A DNA stretch of 64,000 bases from contig CP133595.1 of the NCBI GenBank assembly GCA_031200235.1, forward strand, positions 1,574,877 through 1,638,876, read 5' to 3'. Origin of the DNA: Cuniculiplasma divulgatum. Its GTDB lineage: Archaea; Thermoplasmatota; Thermoplasmata; Thermoplasmatales; Thermoplasmataceae. A program made the position numbers and the translations under genes. The notes below the pieces were generated by a model. The model was not told the origin of the DNA. It made no database searches and worked only from the letters and a program-made list of their open reading frames with translations. Positions 1-8,685 of this stretch are shown piece by piece (the first letter of the stretch is position 1; every line of letters starts with the position of its first letter).

Positions 1-2
1 AC

Positions 3-179
3 AACGTGGATGTGGGAGTAATATATGCCAACAGGGCCAGGGGCGCAAGCACGGGTGCAATGGTTGGATCTCAGCCTTTCGTTGGCTGGAAGCTCAGTGG
101 GAGCAGTGGCAAGGGAACCGGCTCCTATTATTACCTTCCACAGTTCTTAAGGGAGCAGTCACAGACCATTGCCCATTAA
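3..179 (+). CDS. 1-pyrroline-5-carboxylate / aldehyde dehydrogenase, C-terminal fragment
   Basis: Only the last 58 codons are inside the window; the frame is open to the left edge. The translation contains VDVGVIYANRARGASTGAMV followed by a QPFVGWKLSGSSGKGTGSYYYLP segment, which resembles the C-terminus of 1-pyrroline-5-carboxylate dehydrogenases: a Gly-rich stretch, then a substrate-anchoring GWKLSGS loop. That enzyme oxidises glutamate semialdehyde to glutamate in proline catabolism and is cytosolic. The catalytic Cys and NAD-binding part lie outside, so the exact subfamily is inferred. Its stop codon is 21 nt inside the 3' end of the convergent lipB gene. Confidence 0.7.
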   Translation, partial: NVDVGVIYANRARGASTGAMVGSQPFVGWKLSGSSGKGTGSYYYLPQFLREQSQTIAH

Positions 180-845
180 TATTTCTCTTAACTCTTCAAT
201 TTTATTCAAGGTCAGTGGTTCCTGAACTTTGAGGGATTCTGAGAGGCTCTTCAGGAGGATCATTTTCACCTCCTTTTCATCCTGAATGCTGCCAGTTTCA
301 CGCTGGAGGCTGGTCATAATTTCTGATGTCATCCCGCATGGCATTATTACATCAAATCTTGCCATGTCAGTGTTAACGTTCAGTGCAATTCCATGCAGGG
401 TTGAAAACCCGTTTATGGCGAGGCCAACAGAACAAATTTTCCTGTTCCCTACCCAGACTCCAGTCTCCCCATGGAGCCTGCCTTCCGAAGAGATGCCATA
501 GTGTTTCAGTGTATGGGATATGGCCCCTTCGATGGTGATTATCAGGTCTCTTATGTTCATCTGGCGATCCCTGAGATTAATTATGAAGTAAATGACAATC
601 TGCCCTGGTCCATGATACGTTGCTGATCCGCCCCTCTCCACCTGGAATACCTCCAGATTCGGGTCAAGTATCTCATCAGGGTTTCTGTGAATGCCCATGG
701 TGTATACGTGCGGATGGCTAACGGCAATCAGAACATCCGGTATGGCATCCTGGTTCCTTGCTCTGTTCAGCGACCTCTGGAGTTCCAGCACTTCCTTGTA
801 TTCTCCATACCCTATATCGGCAATAATAAGATCATTGGCTATCAT
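159..845 (-). CDS. lipB: Lipoyl(octanoyl) transferase LipB
   Basis: Transfers octanoyl/lipoyl groups from acyl carrier or CoA-type donors to the lipoyl domains of 2-oxoacid dehydrogenases and glycine cleavage H protein. The 228-residue length fits the family. The signature RGGSATYHGPGQ is at residues 71-82. The conserved Lys lies in GNRKICSVGL (K136), and the acyl-thioester Cys in MPCGM (C170); these match the Lys/Cys dyad of E. coli LipB. The N-terminal SHPHVYTMG segment is also typical. It is convergent with the dehydrogenase fragment and shares 21 nt with it. No partner 2-oxoacid dehydrogenase is in the window. Confidence 0.95.
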   Translation of the reverse strand: MIANDLIIADIGYGEYKEVLELQRSLNRARNQDAIPDVLIAVSHPHVYTMGIHRNPDEILDPNLEVFQVERGGSATYHGPGQIVIYFIINLRDRQMNIRDLIITIEGAISHTLKHYGISSEGRLHGETGVWVGNRKICSVGLAINGFSTLHGIALNVNTDMARFDVIMPCGMTSEIMTSLQRETGSIQDEKEVKMILLKSLSESLKVQEPLTLNKIEELREILMGNGL

Positions 846-904
846 GCATGCACCGCTTACTGATGGAAGATCAATCTAATATGTTGATGTTTCCATATCC
901 ATAA

Positions 905-1672
905 ATGCTTCCGGATCAGGGAACCCTGACGCAGATCATGATATTGCTTCACATATTTGATGGTGAAAAAAAGCCTTCCGCCATAGCCAAGAACATTGGA
1001 ATAACCGTGCAGGGTGTGCAGTACCACATGAAGATTATGGCCGGGAAAGGCCTTATAGATTCCGGCGGCAACATAACCAAGGAAGGCTTCAATTTCCTTG
1101 ATACGGGCCTTTCCAGCATGAGGGACTTTGTCTCACAGAGCATTGCGCGTCTTGACGATGTGGTGACGTGGGAAGCCATTGCCTCCGGCAGAATCGCATC
1201 CGGAGACGAGGTGAGACTTGAAATGAGGGATGGATACCTTTATGCTTCTGCGTCACCGGGCAAAGGTGCTACCGGCAGGTCGAGAAACGATGCAGAAGAC
1301 GGCGATATTGTTGCAGTCACATCAATTAACGGCATAATAAATGTCAAAATTGGCACAGTTTCAGTTATCGTGCTTCCGGATGCTGAAAATTTAAGTAAAA
1401 ATCTTGATCTTAATTCCATCACCGGTGAATTGCATGAAAACGGCAAAACACTGTTGGGCAGCATAGGGGAGGAGGCATACGTGATCTGCAGGAAATCCGG
1501 CATAATACCTGACCTGGAATACGCATCCATACATTCAGCGTTTGAGGCAGGTATCAGAGGGGTAAGTTCCACTGTACTTGTGTCAAACAGGCGCTTCCAT
1601 TACTTAATTTCCGACATAAAGGACCTGCAGAACAGGTACAGGGATGTAAACGTCAGGATAAAATATTTGTGA
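905..1672 (+). CDS. Winged-helix transcriptional regulator (archaeal conserved family)
   Basis: A 255-residue protein. Residues about 8-65 form a winged helix-turn-helix (ILLHIFDGEKKPSAIAKNIG, then GVQYHMKIMAGKGLI with a GNITKEGFNFL wing). An all-beta-looking region follows (KIGTVSVIVLPD), and the C-terminal part contains EAYVICRKSGIIPDLEY and SSTVLVSNRR. This arrangement matches an archaeal family annotated as MarR/Lrp-like predicted regulators with a C-terminal ligand-type domain. A TATA-like ctaatatg lies about 26 nt before the ATG with no Shine-Dalgarno, so the mRNA is probably leaderless. Target genes cannot be read from the sequence. Confidence 0.75.
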   Translation: MLPDQGTLTQIMILLHIFDGEKKPSAIAKNIGITVQGVQYHMKIMAGKGLIDSGGNITKEGFNFLDTGLSSMRDFVSQSIARLDDVVTWEAIASGRIASGDEVRLEMRDGYLYASASPGKGATGRSRNDAEDGDIVAVTSINGIINVKIGTVSVIVLPDAENLSKNLDLNSITGELHENGKTLLGSIGEEAYVICRKSGIIPDLEYASIHSAFEAGIRGVSSTVLVSNRRFHYLISDIKDLQNRYRDVNVRIKYL

Positions 1673-1848
1673 TATTACAAATATAATAGTAGATAAATTT
1701 TAGTAGCAATATTTATAACGGGCATTTGAATTGTCCTATTATATCTTCAATGTGGAATTTTATTAAAAATTCAGGATCGGATAAATATTTAAATATAACA
1801 CTTTAATACGAGGGATCGTCAACCAGTAGGTGAAAAATATGGAGGAAG
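1673..1848 (+). promoter_or_regulatory. AT-rich promoter region of speD
   Basis: This gene-free stretch is strongly AT-rich and contains the TATA-like atttaaatat at 1787-1796. Initiation about 25 nt downstream would leave a short leader that includes the GGAGG at 1841-1845. Another AT-rich run (attacaaatataatag) directly follows the upstream regulator gene and may help terminate it. Confidence 0.55.
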
Positions 1849-2247
1849 ATGGTAGTGGCAGTAGGCTTTCAGATTTTAGCGGACTTGTACGGTGTGGATC
1901 CAGATGTAATATCAAAGGTCGATAGCTTATATCCAGTTATCGAAAATGCAGTAAGAGCAGGAAGTCTTACAAAGATATCCTCGGATTATTACCAGTTTCA
2001 GCCACAGGGGGCAAGTGGCGTGGTGCTCCTGGCTGAGTCGCACCTTTCCTTTCACACGTGGCCTGAACATGGTCTTGTAACACTGGATATATATACATGT
2101 GGCGATCCAAAGGGAGCCGAAACTGCTTTTGATTATATCGTGGATCAGCTTAAACCGGATACCATGGATTGCAAGAGGTTACGGAGAGGCGTGTCAGTCA
2201 CTGAAGAACTTACGGTGGAGAAACCCCAGCAGCTTGTGATTCTGTGA
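1849..2247 (+). CDS. speD: S-adenosylmethionine decarboxylase proenzyme, prokaryotic class
   Basis: Pyruvoyl enzyme that decarboxylates AdoMet to supply aminopropyl groups for spermidine and longer polyamines. It is 132 residues, usual for the short prokaryotic/archaeal class. Self-cleavage between E63 and S64 in AESHLSFHTWPE would create the pyruvoyl group; H69 and C84 (IYTCGDP) match the processing His and catalytic Cys of this class, numbered from the ATG at 1849. The GGAGG site at 1841-1845 is almost adjacent to that ATG and better spaced for a GTG at 1855, so translation may begin two codons later. A cation exchanger gene follows 4 nt downstream, suggesting an operon. Confidence 0.95.
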   Translation: MVVAVGFQILADLYGVDPDVISKVDSLYPVIENAVRAGSLTKISSDYYQFQPQGASGVVLLAESHLSFHTWPEHGLVTLDIYTCGDPKGAETAFDYIVDQLKPDTMDCKRLRRGVSVTEELTVEKPQQLVIL

Positions 2248-2251
2248 TAGT

Positions 2252-3226
2252 TTGAACCGGCGTTTTTTTGCAGTTTCCATAATTCTTTCAATTTTTTTCG
2301 CATTTTTTTCTCTGGTCTATGATTCTTTTCCCCTGTGGCTCTACATCACTGGCATAATCCTGGGCATAATTGCCCTCTACATCTCCGGTGATGTTTTTCT
2401 GGAAGAGGCGCTTCATGTCGGGATCAAATACGGAATTTCCAGCAAATCCGTGGGAACATACATAATATCATTCGGGGCGGTTATAGATGAGTTTGCTGTG
2501 GTCTTTTCCTCTTCCATACGGGGTTACGGATCGTTGAGTTTCGGGACAATACAGGGTTCCAATGTCATAACGCTGATCATATTCCTTCCTATTCTTGCCC
2601 TGGTGGCCAGGAAGAATTTCTCCGGATTCAGGAAAGATGGCTACGTGCTCCTTGCAGTTAGCCTTGTTGCCCTGGCCATGTCGGTTCAGTGGATCAGGGA
2701 CCCATGGTATCTGGGTATACCAATGATTGCCATTTATGCAATATATGCTCTGGTCAACAGGAGACCACCTGGAGACCTGCCGCAAAAAACTGAAATTGGC
2801 GTGGATTATACGGCAATGGTTGCTGCACTGGTACTTCTGGGGCTCGCAGCCGAAGCCCTGGTGGATTATACAGTTGCCGTATCACGTATTGCAGGAATTG
2901 CCTCATTCTACTCAGGTTTCATTATCACCGGTGTGGCTGGAAGCCTGCCGGAGATCATAATGTTTGGGCTGATCATCGTCAGGAAGGATAGAGAGGCGAC
3001 GCTTGGAATCACCACTGGAACCACAATATACAAGGGGAGCCTCATTCTGGGCATTTCAATGCTCTTCGGGACAGTGGATCTGTCTGTTGGCCGGTGGTCA
3101 ATAATATTGATGTCAGCCCTTGCCCTCATATTCATTTTCCTTTCATTCGTCAGAATCAGGAAAATTTATGCTGTATTGCCGCTGTTTGCCATAGCGGCCA
3201 CATATCTCGTGAACCTGATGATCTAG
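2252..3226 (+). CDS. Calcium/sodium:cation antiporter (CaCA family)
   Basis: An integral membrane protein of 324 residues with about ten hydrophobic segments. Two inverted alpha-repeat-like motifs are visible: SFGAVIDEFAVVFSSSIRG (about residues 71-89) and TGVAGSLPEIIMFGLIIVR (about 227-245). Both carry the acidic residue expected to bind cation, though the first (G-A-V-I-D-E) departs from the usual G-S/T-S-x-P-E. GTIQGSNVI and ITTGTTIYKG mark the helices after each repeat. It probably exchanges Ca2+ or another cation across the membrane. The start is TTG four bases after speD, so the two are probably co-transcribed. The 3' end overlaps infB by 4 nt on the other strand. Confidence 0.85.
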   Translation: MNRRFFAVSIILSIFFAFFSLVYDSFPLWLYITGIILGIIALYISGDVFLEEALHVGIKYGISSKSVGTYIISFGAVIDEFAVVFSSSIRGYGSLSFGTIQGSNVITLIIFLPILALVARKNFSGFRKDGYVLLAVSLVALAMSVQWIRDPWYLGIPMIAIYAIYALVNRRPPGDLPQKTEIGVDYTAMVAALVLLGLAAEALVDYTVAVSRIAGIASFYSGFIITGVAGSLPEIIMFGLIIVRKDREATLGITTGTTIYKGSLILGISMLFGTVDLSVGRWSIILMSALALIFIFLSFVRIRKIYAVLPLFAIAATYLVNLMI

Positions 3227-4971
3227 GTCCTGGTACCCCAGAAGATATTCTCCTTCCTCTTTATCTGTATTATCTCGTCAAGGGTATTCATGGTATCCTT
3301 GTCCAGCGGATCATTCCTCAGTTCCTTAACTACGCCCTCCGGAATGTCAACATATAGTGGCTCTTCCGGGAATATCTGCCGGTTGAGCGTTACTCCATCT
3401 ATGGATACCGCAACCTCAGCAGGGGCATCAGCGAACTGCTTTGAGTTCTCCCCTTCCCTGATGCTGCGGACAGTTCCAGCGAATCTGCCATCCGCCTTGA
3501 TCAGTGAATCTCCCACCTTGATCCTTCCCGACTGTACCTTCACGCCCACTATGACAGGCTTGGCAGCTCTGAATATGTACTGGGGGAGAATCGAGATCTT
3601 GGCAGGCATGGGCATTCTCTGCTTTCTACCTTCATCCAGCTGCATCCTTCTCCTGGACAGCCAGTCTTCAGTATCCTGTATCAAAGAATAGATGACGTCC
3701 CCTACCTTCACGCCCACATCGGAGCTTGCTGCCGCGTCCTGGGCCTCAGAAAGGAACTGGACATTGAACCCTATAATTATACGGTCCATGGGGTCATTGA
3801 GCGTTGCAGCGTCTGTGATATCTCTCTTGTTGATGTCACCCACCTGTGCTGACCTTATGGAAATGCCCTTTTCCTTGAGCTCATAAGCGATTGCCTCCAG
3901 GGACCCAAGAGCATCCGCCTTCACTGTAACACCGTGTTCTGACAGTGTGATATTGACCTGAGATTCCTCCAGAATTTCCCCGAACGCATCACCGGGATCA
4001 CCGTCAACGGCTATGACTGGCGATCCTGACACAACGTCAAGCCTGTCCGCCATTAAAAGTCGGACACCAGAGGCTGATTCAACAGTATTCTTCTCCACTA
4101 GTTTTTTTGATTTGCCCTTGGAATTAACCAGCATGGCCTTTATCTTTGTCACCGCGGGTCCTGTCCTTGTGTTCAGGGCCACAGTATCGCCCTTATGGAG
4201 AATGCCCTGGTAGAGGACGGTGTCAAGTATGGTTCCAATGGATTCCTCCCTCATGAGCTCTATTATTGTGCCTCTTCCCTTTGTCTGCTGGAACTTTATG
4301 TTTTCTTCAAGGTACCTCTGCGCAAGCCCCGCTATGACCATGAGTATTTCTGATATTCCTATGCCTGCCTTTGCGCTCATTGGCACAATGGCAACTGTCC
4401 TTGAAAAATCTGAAATGCGATCATACCTGTCACTGGTTATGCCAAATTCGTAGAACCTGTTCACAAGATCATAGAGACGCTTCTCAAGTTCGTCAACATA
4501 TTCCTGTCTCTGCGCCTTCATGGCCTGCTGGAATGTGACATTCTTCACTGGAGTGTAAAGCGGAACAAGGTCTATCTTGTTGGCCGCCACAACGAACGGG
4601 GTCTTGAACTTCTTAAGTATATTGATTGATTCTATGGTCTGAGGCTTGAATCCTTCATTTATGTCAACCACAAGTATGGCAATATCCGACAGAGCACCGC
4701 CACGGGCACGCATATTGGCAAACGCTACGTGGCCCGGCGTATCTATGAACAACAACCCGGGGATTTTGAGTTTGCCACGTCCCAGAAGACCTCTGGCCTT
4801 TTCCTCTATCTCTGCAACATCTATGTTTGTGGCGCCGATTCTCTGGGTAATGCCCCCTGCTTCCTTTTTTGCGACTGAGGTTCCTCTTATGGCATCTAAA
4901 ATTGAGGTCTTGCCATGATCCACATGGCCAAGAACGCAAACAATCGGCTGACGGTATTGTCTGTTATCCAT
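3223..4971 (-). CDS. infB: Translation initiation factor aIF5B
   Basis: GTPase that promotes subunit joining and initiator tRNA placement. G-domain motifs are clear: GHVDHGKT (residues 15-22), DTPGH, and the NKID specificity loop; beta-barrel domains II and IV surround a helical linker. The length, 582 residues, fits archaeal aIF5B, and no intein interrupts it. The frame extends to 5004, but the ATG at 4971 is preferred: it has a GAGGTGGTT site just upstream, and residues before it lie inside ndk. It is the last gene of rpl7ae-rps28e-rpl24e-ndk-infB; ndk's stop overlaps this ribosome-binding site, implying translational coupling. Confidence 0.97.
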   Translation of the reverse strand: MDNRQYRQPIVCVLGHVDHGKTSILDAIRGTSVAKKEAGGITQRIGATNIDVAEIEEKARGLLGRGKLKIPGLLFIDTPGHVAFANMRARGGALSDIAILVVDINEGFKPQTIESINILKKFKTPFVVAANKIDLVPLYTPVKNVTFQQAMKAQRQEYVDELEKRLYDLVNRFYEFGITSDRYDRISDFSRTVAIVPMSAKAGIGISEILMVIAGLAQRYLEENIKFQQTKGRGTIIELMREESIGTILDTVLYQGILHKGDTVALNTRTGPAVTKIKAMLVNSKGKSKKLVEKNTVESASGVRLLMADRLDVVSGSPVIAVDGDPGDAFGEILEESQVNITLSEHGVTVKADALGSLEAIAYELKEKGISIRSAQVGDINKRDITDAATLNDPMDRIIIGFNVQFLSEAQDAAASSDVGVKVGDVIYSLIQDTEDWLSRRRMQLDEGRKQRMPMPAKISILPQYIFRAAKPVIVGVKVQSGRIKVGDSLIKADGRFAGTVRSIREGENSKQFADAPAEVAVSIDGVTLNRQIFPEEPLYVDIPEGVVKELRNDPLDKDTMNTLDEIIQIKRKENIFWGTRT

Positions 4972-4978
4972 AACCACC

Positions 4979-5425
4979 TCAGTAGAGGTTGCTTTCATCT
5001 CCACACTGATACTGGCTGATTTCTACATCCTGGAAGAATATGGGAAATTCGTGCTGGAAAGACTCTGGAGAATCCGAGGCATGTATTATGTTCTTCTCAA
5101 TGCCCGTTGAATAGTCCCCCCTGATTGTGCCCGGCTGTGCTTTTGAACCATCTGTGGTTCCTGACATAAGTCTCGCGATAGATATTGCTCCAGGTCCTTC
5201 AAGCACGGCAGCCACAATTGGGCCGGATGTTATGTATGATACCAGGTCTTTGAAGAATGGTTTTCCCTTGTGAACATCATAATGCTTCTCTGCCCTTTCC
5301 TTTGACAGTACCAGCATCTTGAGGGCAACTATCTTGAGTCCCTTTTTCTCAAAACGTGAAATTATCTCGCCCGACAGTCTTCTTTTCACGCCATCGGGCT
5401 TTATCAGAATTAGTGTTCTTTCCAA
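4979..5425 (-). CDS. ndk: Nucleoside diphosphate kinase
   Basis: Equalises NTP and NDP pools by gamma-phosphate transfer through a phosphohistidine. Conserved features are [12 protein letters not shown] at the N-terminus, the [17 protein letters not shown] nucleotide loop, and NIIHASDSP with the catalytic His at 115. The 148-residue length is standard. The start codon is TTG at 5425, preceded by GGGTGGT; no nearer ATG would keep the initial beta-strand. It sits between rpl24e and infB in the common archaeal ribosomal-protein/translation-factor cluster. Confidence 0.97.
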   Translation of the reverse strand: MERTLILIKPDGVKRRLSGEIISRFEKKGLKIVALKMLVLSKERAEKHYDVHKGKPFFKDLVSYITSGPIVAAVLEGPGAISIARLMSGTTDGSKAQPGTIRGDYSTGIEKNIIHASDSPESFQHEFPIFFQDVEISQYQCGDESNLY

Positions 5426-5436
5426 CTATACCACCC

Positions 5437-5649
5437 TCAGCTCTTAGAGCTTTGCTTCTTCATTTCCTTTATTGTGTGGTATTCCTTGGTCCATTTGGTT
5501 TTCCTTGGTACTCTTTTAAGGTCTATCATGTTCACCTGGCATTTCCTGCTGCAGAAGTTGAGGACGTTTCCGTCCTTCCTTACATACAGGAAACCGGTTC
5601 CTGGTTCGATCTGTGCTCCACAAAAGCTGCAGGTTTTTGATGCCACCAT
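5437..5649 (-). CDS. rpl24e: Ribosomal protein eL24
   Basis: Large-subunit zinc-ribbon protein of about 70 residues. Four zinc-binding Cys are visible: CSFCG near the N-terminus, and CSRKC after NVLNF. The [18 protein letters not shown] core and KWTKEY tail are typical. The frame runs to 5655, but the ATG at 5649 has a TAGGTG site at the expected position and avoids the GTG alternative two codons earlier. The upstream rps28e ends only a few bases away. Confidence 0.95.
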   Translation of the reverse strand: MVASKTCSFCGAQIEPGTGFLYVRKDGNVLNFCSRKCQVNMIDLKRVPRKTKWTKEYHTIKEMKKQSSKS

Positions 5650-5651
5650 AA

Positions 5652-5861
5652 TCACCTAATTGAAAGTTTTCTCGCTTCCCTGGCAGTTTCCCTCAGCATG
5701 AGAATGTCACCAACGCGTACCGGGCCCATAACATTCCTTGCAATTATCCTGCCCTGATCTCTTCCGGCAAGAACCCTGACTTTCACTGTTGTGGCTTCTC
5801 CGCTCATACCAGTTCTCCCCATGAGTTCTACGACTTCTGCCGGTGTTCCTTCATCTGCCAT
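5652..5861 (-). CDS. rps28e: Ribosomal protein eS28
   Basis: Small-subunit protein of 69 residues. The family core is present: [32 protein letters not shown], then [20 protein letters not shown] with the conserved C-terminal ARKLS. It lies between rpl7ae and rpl24e with short spacers, the gene order found in many archaea. GGTG upstream of the ATG acts as ribosome-binding site. Confidence 0.97.
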   Translation of the reverse strand: MADEGTPAEVVELMGRTGMSGEATTVKVRVLAGRDQGRIIARNVMGPVRVGDILMLRETAREARKLSIR

Positions 5862-5872
5862 TGCAGATCACC

Positions 5873-6244
5873 TTATTTCTTGATTTCAGCAAGTTCGGAG
5901 ATAACCTGCTTGAGGTTTTCTTCTCCTTTGCTGCCCACATCAACAACAGATATGGATGCTGCTGAGGCTATGCCAACTTTGGCACCAAGATCGCTCTTCT
6001 TTTTCACGAATCCGTAGGGTACCTTCCTCTCTTCACAGAGCATTGGAAGATAGTATACTACTTCAGGTGGAGATACGTCTTCTGCTATTACGACTACCTT
6101 GCTTTCTCCTCTTTCAATAGACTTAATAACCTCGTTCGTACCTTTCTTTATTTTCCCGCTTCTGAATGAATTCTCAACAAGATCCAGTAGTTTTTTTTCC
6201 ACGGACTCGGGAGTTTCAAATTTCACATAGCTGTTTTTATCCAT
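5873..6244 (-). CDS. rpl7ae: Ribosomal protein L7Ae (eL8), K-turn binding protein
   Basis: Binds kink-turn RNA in 23S rRNA, in box C/D and H/ACA guide RNPs, and in archaeal RNase P. The fold's signature runs KKGTNEVIKSIERGESKVVVIAEDV, then PPEVVYYLPMLCEERKVPYGFV and KSDLGAKVGIASAA. The length of 123 is normal. It is the first gene of the operon, with a strong AAGGAGGT site at 6251-6258 and a TATA-like box at 6286-6296. Some archaeal L7Ae mRNAs carry an autoregulatory K-turn; I could not find a convincing one in this short leader. Confidence 0.97.
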   Translation of the reverse strand: MDKNSYVKFETPESVEKKLLDLVENSFRSGKIKKGTNEVIKSIERGESKVVVIAEDVSPPEVVYYLPMLCEERKVPYGFVKKKSDLGAKVGIASAASISVVDVGSKGEENLKQVISELAEIKK

Positions 6245-6250
6245 TTTGGA

Positions 6251-6296
6251 ACCTCCTTCACTAAGGCAAAACGTAAGCCGTAGAGCCTATATTAAC
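6251..6296 (-). promoter_or_regulatory. Promoter and ribosome-binding site of the rpl7ae-infB operon
   Basis: Read on the minus strand, gttaatatagg at 6286-6296 is a good archaeal TATA box. About 25 nt further is the predicted initiation region, and AAGGAGGT at 6251-6258 sits 6 nt before the rpl7ae ATG. A small ccttAGTGaagg hairpin could form just before that site. The rest of the 6297-6545 gap shows no gene. Confidence 0.6.
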
Positions 6297-6545
6297 TTTC
6301 TCAGGTAGATGGCTCTTCTGCGATTATCGCCAGGATATGGTAAGCGGCACGGGCAATTGTTTGGAAAAATACCGTGTGCGTGACCAGATGCCGGATCATG
6401 AACGGGTTACTGGCGAAACATAGTCCCGGTTACACTGGACGCCGCATGAACGATATTGCGCAAAGGACAGGAATTCAGGTGTTTTTGCAAACTTTACAAA
6501 GTATGTAAAGGGCAAATTGGTTTAACCCCATTTAGATATGTTGTC

Positions 6546-6935
6546 ATGGAATTCAAAGGAATAGGTTGGGTTGGTTACAGATCCAGGAATTATGAATTGG
6601 TTGTGAAAATTTTTCAGGAGCTTCTGAAAATGGATCCAGTAGAAGCTGGTAAGGATTACCAGATCTTCAGATTTTCAGGTGGAGAGGAACTTGAAATAAT
6701 GAAAATATCCGGAGACGAGCAGGTTTCTGGTTCTGGGCCATTAGGCGCAGTGCCGGGATTGGTCGTAGACAATATCGCAGCAGGCGTTTCCAGAATCAGG
6801 GATGCCGGCTTGAATACCACATCGCCAATCCAGTATGGAAACGACGGATCATGCTGGGTGCATTTTCAGCTGCCTGACGGTTCAGAGTGGGAACTGAAGC
6901 AGTGGGATTGCATTGAAAACTCTCTTAAATTATAA
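6546..6935 (+). CDS. VOC-superfamily (glyoxalase/dioxygenase fold) protein
   Basis: A 129-residue protein of the vicinal-oxygen-chelate type. IGWVGYRSRNYELVVKIFQELL opens the first beta-alpha-beta module (residues about 5-26). A second module begins at VPGLVVDNIAAGVSRIRDAG, and the strand CWVHFQLPDGSEWELKQW ends with the Glu that often ligands metal in this fold. The first metal position (usually His or Gln in beta 1) is not obvious, so catalysis is uncertain. The frame extends upstream to a TTG at 6456, but the ATG at 6546 starts the recognisable fold. Substrate unknown. Confidence 0.65.
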   Translation: MEFKGIGWVGYRSRNYELVVKIFQELLKMDPVEAGKDYQIFRFSGGEELEIMKISGDEQVSGSGPLGAVPGLVVDNIAAGVSRIRDAGLNTTSPIQYGNDGSCWVHFQLPDGSEWELKQWDCIENSLKL

Positions 6936-6981
6936 AATAAAAGATAGAATGATGGAAACGCAGTCCATTAAGGAAGGAAAC

Positions 6982-7854
6982 TTAATCCAGCGTCTCCATT
7001 GCCCTGTCCACTAGGTTCTTGGCTGATTCTGACGGTTCCACCATTGGAGATCTGTAACCGCCATTAAGACCAAACTTCCTGTAAAATGCGTAATAGTATG
7101 CCGACGGAAATCTGGATGTAAGCAGCGATCTGATAAAGGGGTTAATTTTCTGCATCTGGGTTTTTCTGGCTGCATCAAGCTTACCGGAGGTGAATTCCTT
7201 ATATGCAGTAACAACCGGCTTGCTGAAATTGGTAAGTCCACAAACCCCACCATCGGCCCCTATGGATAAGGATGGAATGAGGAGATCATCCTGACCCTGG
7301 AAAATAGCGAAATCGGGTCCAGAGAATTGCATTATGTCGGAGAAGTAGCGCATATCTGCAGAGCTCTCCTTCAGCCCTATTATTTCTGAAAACTCTTGCT
7401 TAAGCGTTTTAACCGTTTCCGGTTCAATCTTTGCGCCGCTTAGCTGGGGTATACTATAGATGAATGTCTCCTTCCTGACAGTACCGATAACTTCCCTGAA
7501 ATGCTTCAGAATCTCTTCCTGTCCGGCAGTGATATAATATGTGGGCATCAGTACCAGCGCATCTGCTCCGGCATCCTTTGCATGCTTGCCAAGTTTAACC
7601 GATTCCTGAGTGGAAGATGATCCGATCCCTGCAAGTACCTTCATTCCATGGCTGTGTTCAACCACAAACTCCAGGAATTTCATCCTCTCATCGGCGGATA
7701 GGAAAGGAAAGAGCCCCGTGCTCCCGTTTGGGAACACACCGTATATCCCGATTTCCTTAAGGTAGTCAAGGAGCTTTGCTGTGGCTTCATAATCTATTTC
7801 CCCGTTCTGCCTGAATGGCGTGACCATTGGGGTTATTATCCCACTCATTTTCAT
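6982..7854 (-). CDS. kdgA: 2-keto-3-deoxygluconate aldolase-type enzyme (DHDPS/NAL family)
   Basis: Class I lyase with a TIM barrel, about 290 residues. PNGSTGLFPFLSADER (residues 42-57) is the substrate-carboxylate loop (usually GTTGE), Y133 lies in FIYSIPQ, and the Schiff-base Lys is K162 in IGLKESSAD. The family includes dihydrodipicolinate synthase, N-acetylneuraminate lyase and archaeal KDG aldolases. Thermoplasmatales use a non-phosphorylative Entner-Doudoroff path, so cleavage of 2-keto-3-deoxygluconate to pyruvate and glyceraldehyde is the likeliest role. No lysine-pathway partner adjoins it. An AT-rich upstream region without Shine-Dalgarno suggests a leaderless start; a second in-frame ATG is two codons on. 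Confidence 0.8.
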   Translation of the reverse strand: MKMSGIITPMVTPFRQNGEIDYEATAKLLDYLKEIGIYGVFPNGSTGLFPFLSADERMKFLEFVVEHSHGMKVLAGIGSSSTQESVKLGKHAKDAGADALVLMPTYYITAGQEEILKHFREVIGTVRKETFIYSIPQLSGAKIEPETVKTLKQEFSEIIGLKESSADMRYFSDIMQFSGPDFAIFQGQDDLLIPSLSIGADGGVCGLTNFSKPVVTAYKEFTSGKLDAARKTQMQKINPFIRSLLTSRFPSAYYYAFYRKFGLNGGYRSPMVEPSESAKNLVDRAMETLD

Positions 7855-7917
7855 AAGTTAGTAATGTGATCAAGGAATAAAAAGAATAAGAATTGATTCA
7901 GCAACAGAACGGTGAGA

Positions 7918-8529
7918 CTACAGATTATATCCTATATTCTCGGTTCTGAGAACATCTACAAGTGCCTTGGGAAGGCCCCTGGCCACCAGATAGTCCCAGT
8001 CAGGTATCACTCCTCTTCCGATTGCCAGATTGATTATTTCATTGATGGGCATGAATATGGTACTTGGCGCATGCACCGTACCTAGCAGCCACGGCGGATA
8101 GTCGAAATAATCCTTTAGTCTGCCAGGTACAACATCGGTTAGAAGTTCATTCAGAATTGATGCAACCTTCCTGTTGTAGTACCATTTCTTCACTGGCGAA
8201 TTCGCAAATCCGGGATTCGGGGCATAAACTTTCCATTCAAGCCCATATGCCTCCTGGGAATCCAGCTGTACTGACGTGTTCCCGAAGTTGTCAATATCAG
8301 ATCTCGGCGGAGTTTCCTCGGCGCCAGTGGCAGCGTTAACAACCTTTGCTCCAAATCTGTTGAACAGGTTAAGATGCTTGTCTATTACTCTCTCCAGCTC
8401 CTGGGCCTCTGCGGAAGATATGGTTATATCATTTTCAAATTGCTCTGAAATCTCAGGCAGATCCTCGATTCTGGAATTCATTATAACCTTAAGATAATAA
8501 TTAAACCTATCTCCGCTCATGTTTTTCAT
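7918..8529 (-). CDS. Uncharacterised protein
   Basis: I do not recognise this 203-residue protein. The N-terminal half is helical and acidic (SRIEDLPEISEQFENDITI, AEAQELERVIDKHLNLFNRFG). The C-terminal half is rich in aromatic and Pro residues (YDYPP-like DYFDYPPWLLG, VHAPSTIFMPINE, GVIPDWDYLVARGLPKALVD). No signal peptide, membrane segment or metal motif is visible. A TATA-like ctatatata around 8558-8570 lies about 35 nt before the start. It is divergent from the unknown gene at 8686, with a 156-nt shared intergenic region, which may mean shared control. Confidence 0.7.
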   Translation of the reverse strand: MKNMSGDRFNYYLKVIMNSRIEDLPEISEQFENDITISSAEAQELERVIDKHLNLFNRFGAKVVNAATGAEETPPRSDIDNFGNTSVQLDSQEAYGLEWKVYAPNPGFANSPVKKWYYNRKVASILNELLTDVVPGRLKDYFDYPPWLLGTVHAPSTIFMPINEIINLAIGRGVIPDWDYLVARGLPKALVDVLRTENIGYNL

Positions 8530-8685
8530 GGTCTCCTTTGATGTTCATAAACAACTTCTGTATATATAGTTAGCTGGTCACGCTTTCTTTTTCGTCTTCA
8601 TTTGCGTTCGTTGGTCAAGCAACTCAATGTATTGTAATCAACTCTGTGCACCAGCATTTATGTGTAAAAAAGCATTAAGGATGGT

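Noticed and set aside
3223-4971. Possible intein in aIF5B
   Set aside because: The GTPase motifs and total length (582 codons) match an uninterrupted aIF5B; no splicing motifs were seen.
6245-6285. A possible K-turn in the rpl7ae leader for autoregulation
   Set aside because: Only a short ccttAGTGaagg hairpin is present; the tandem GA pairs of a K-turn are not visible.
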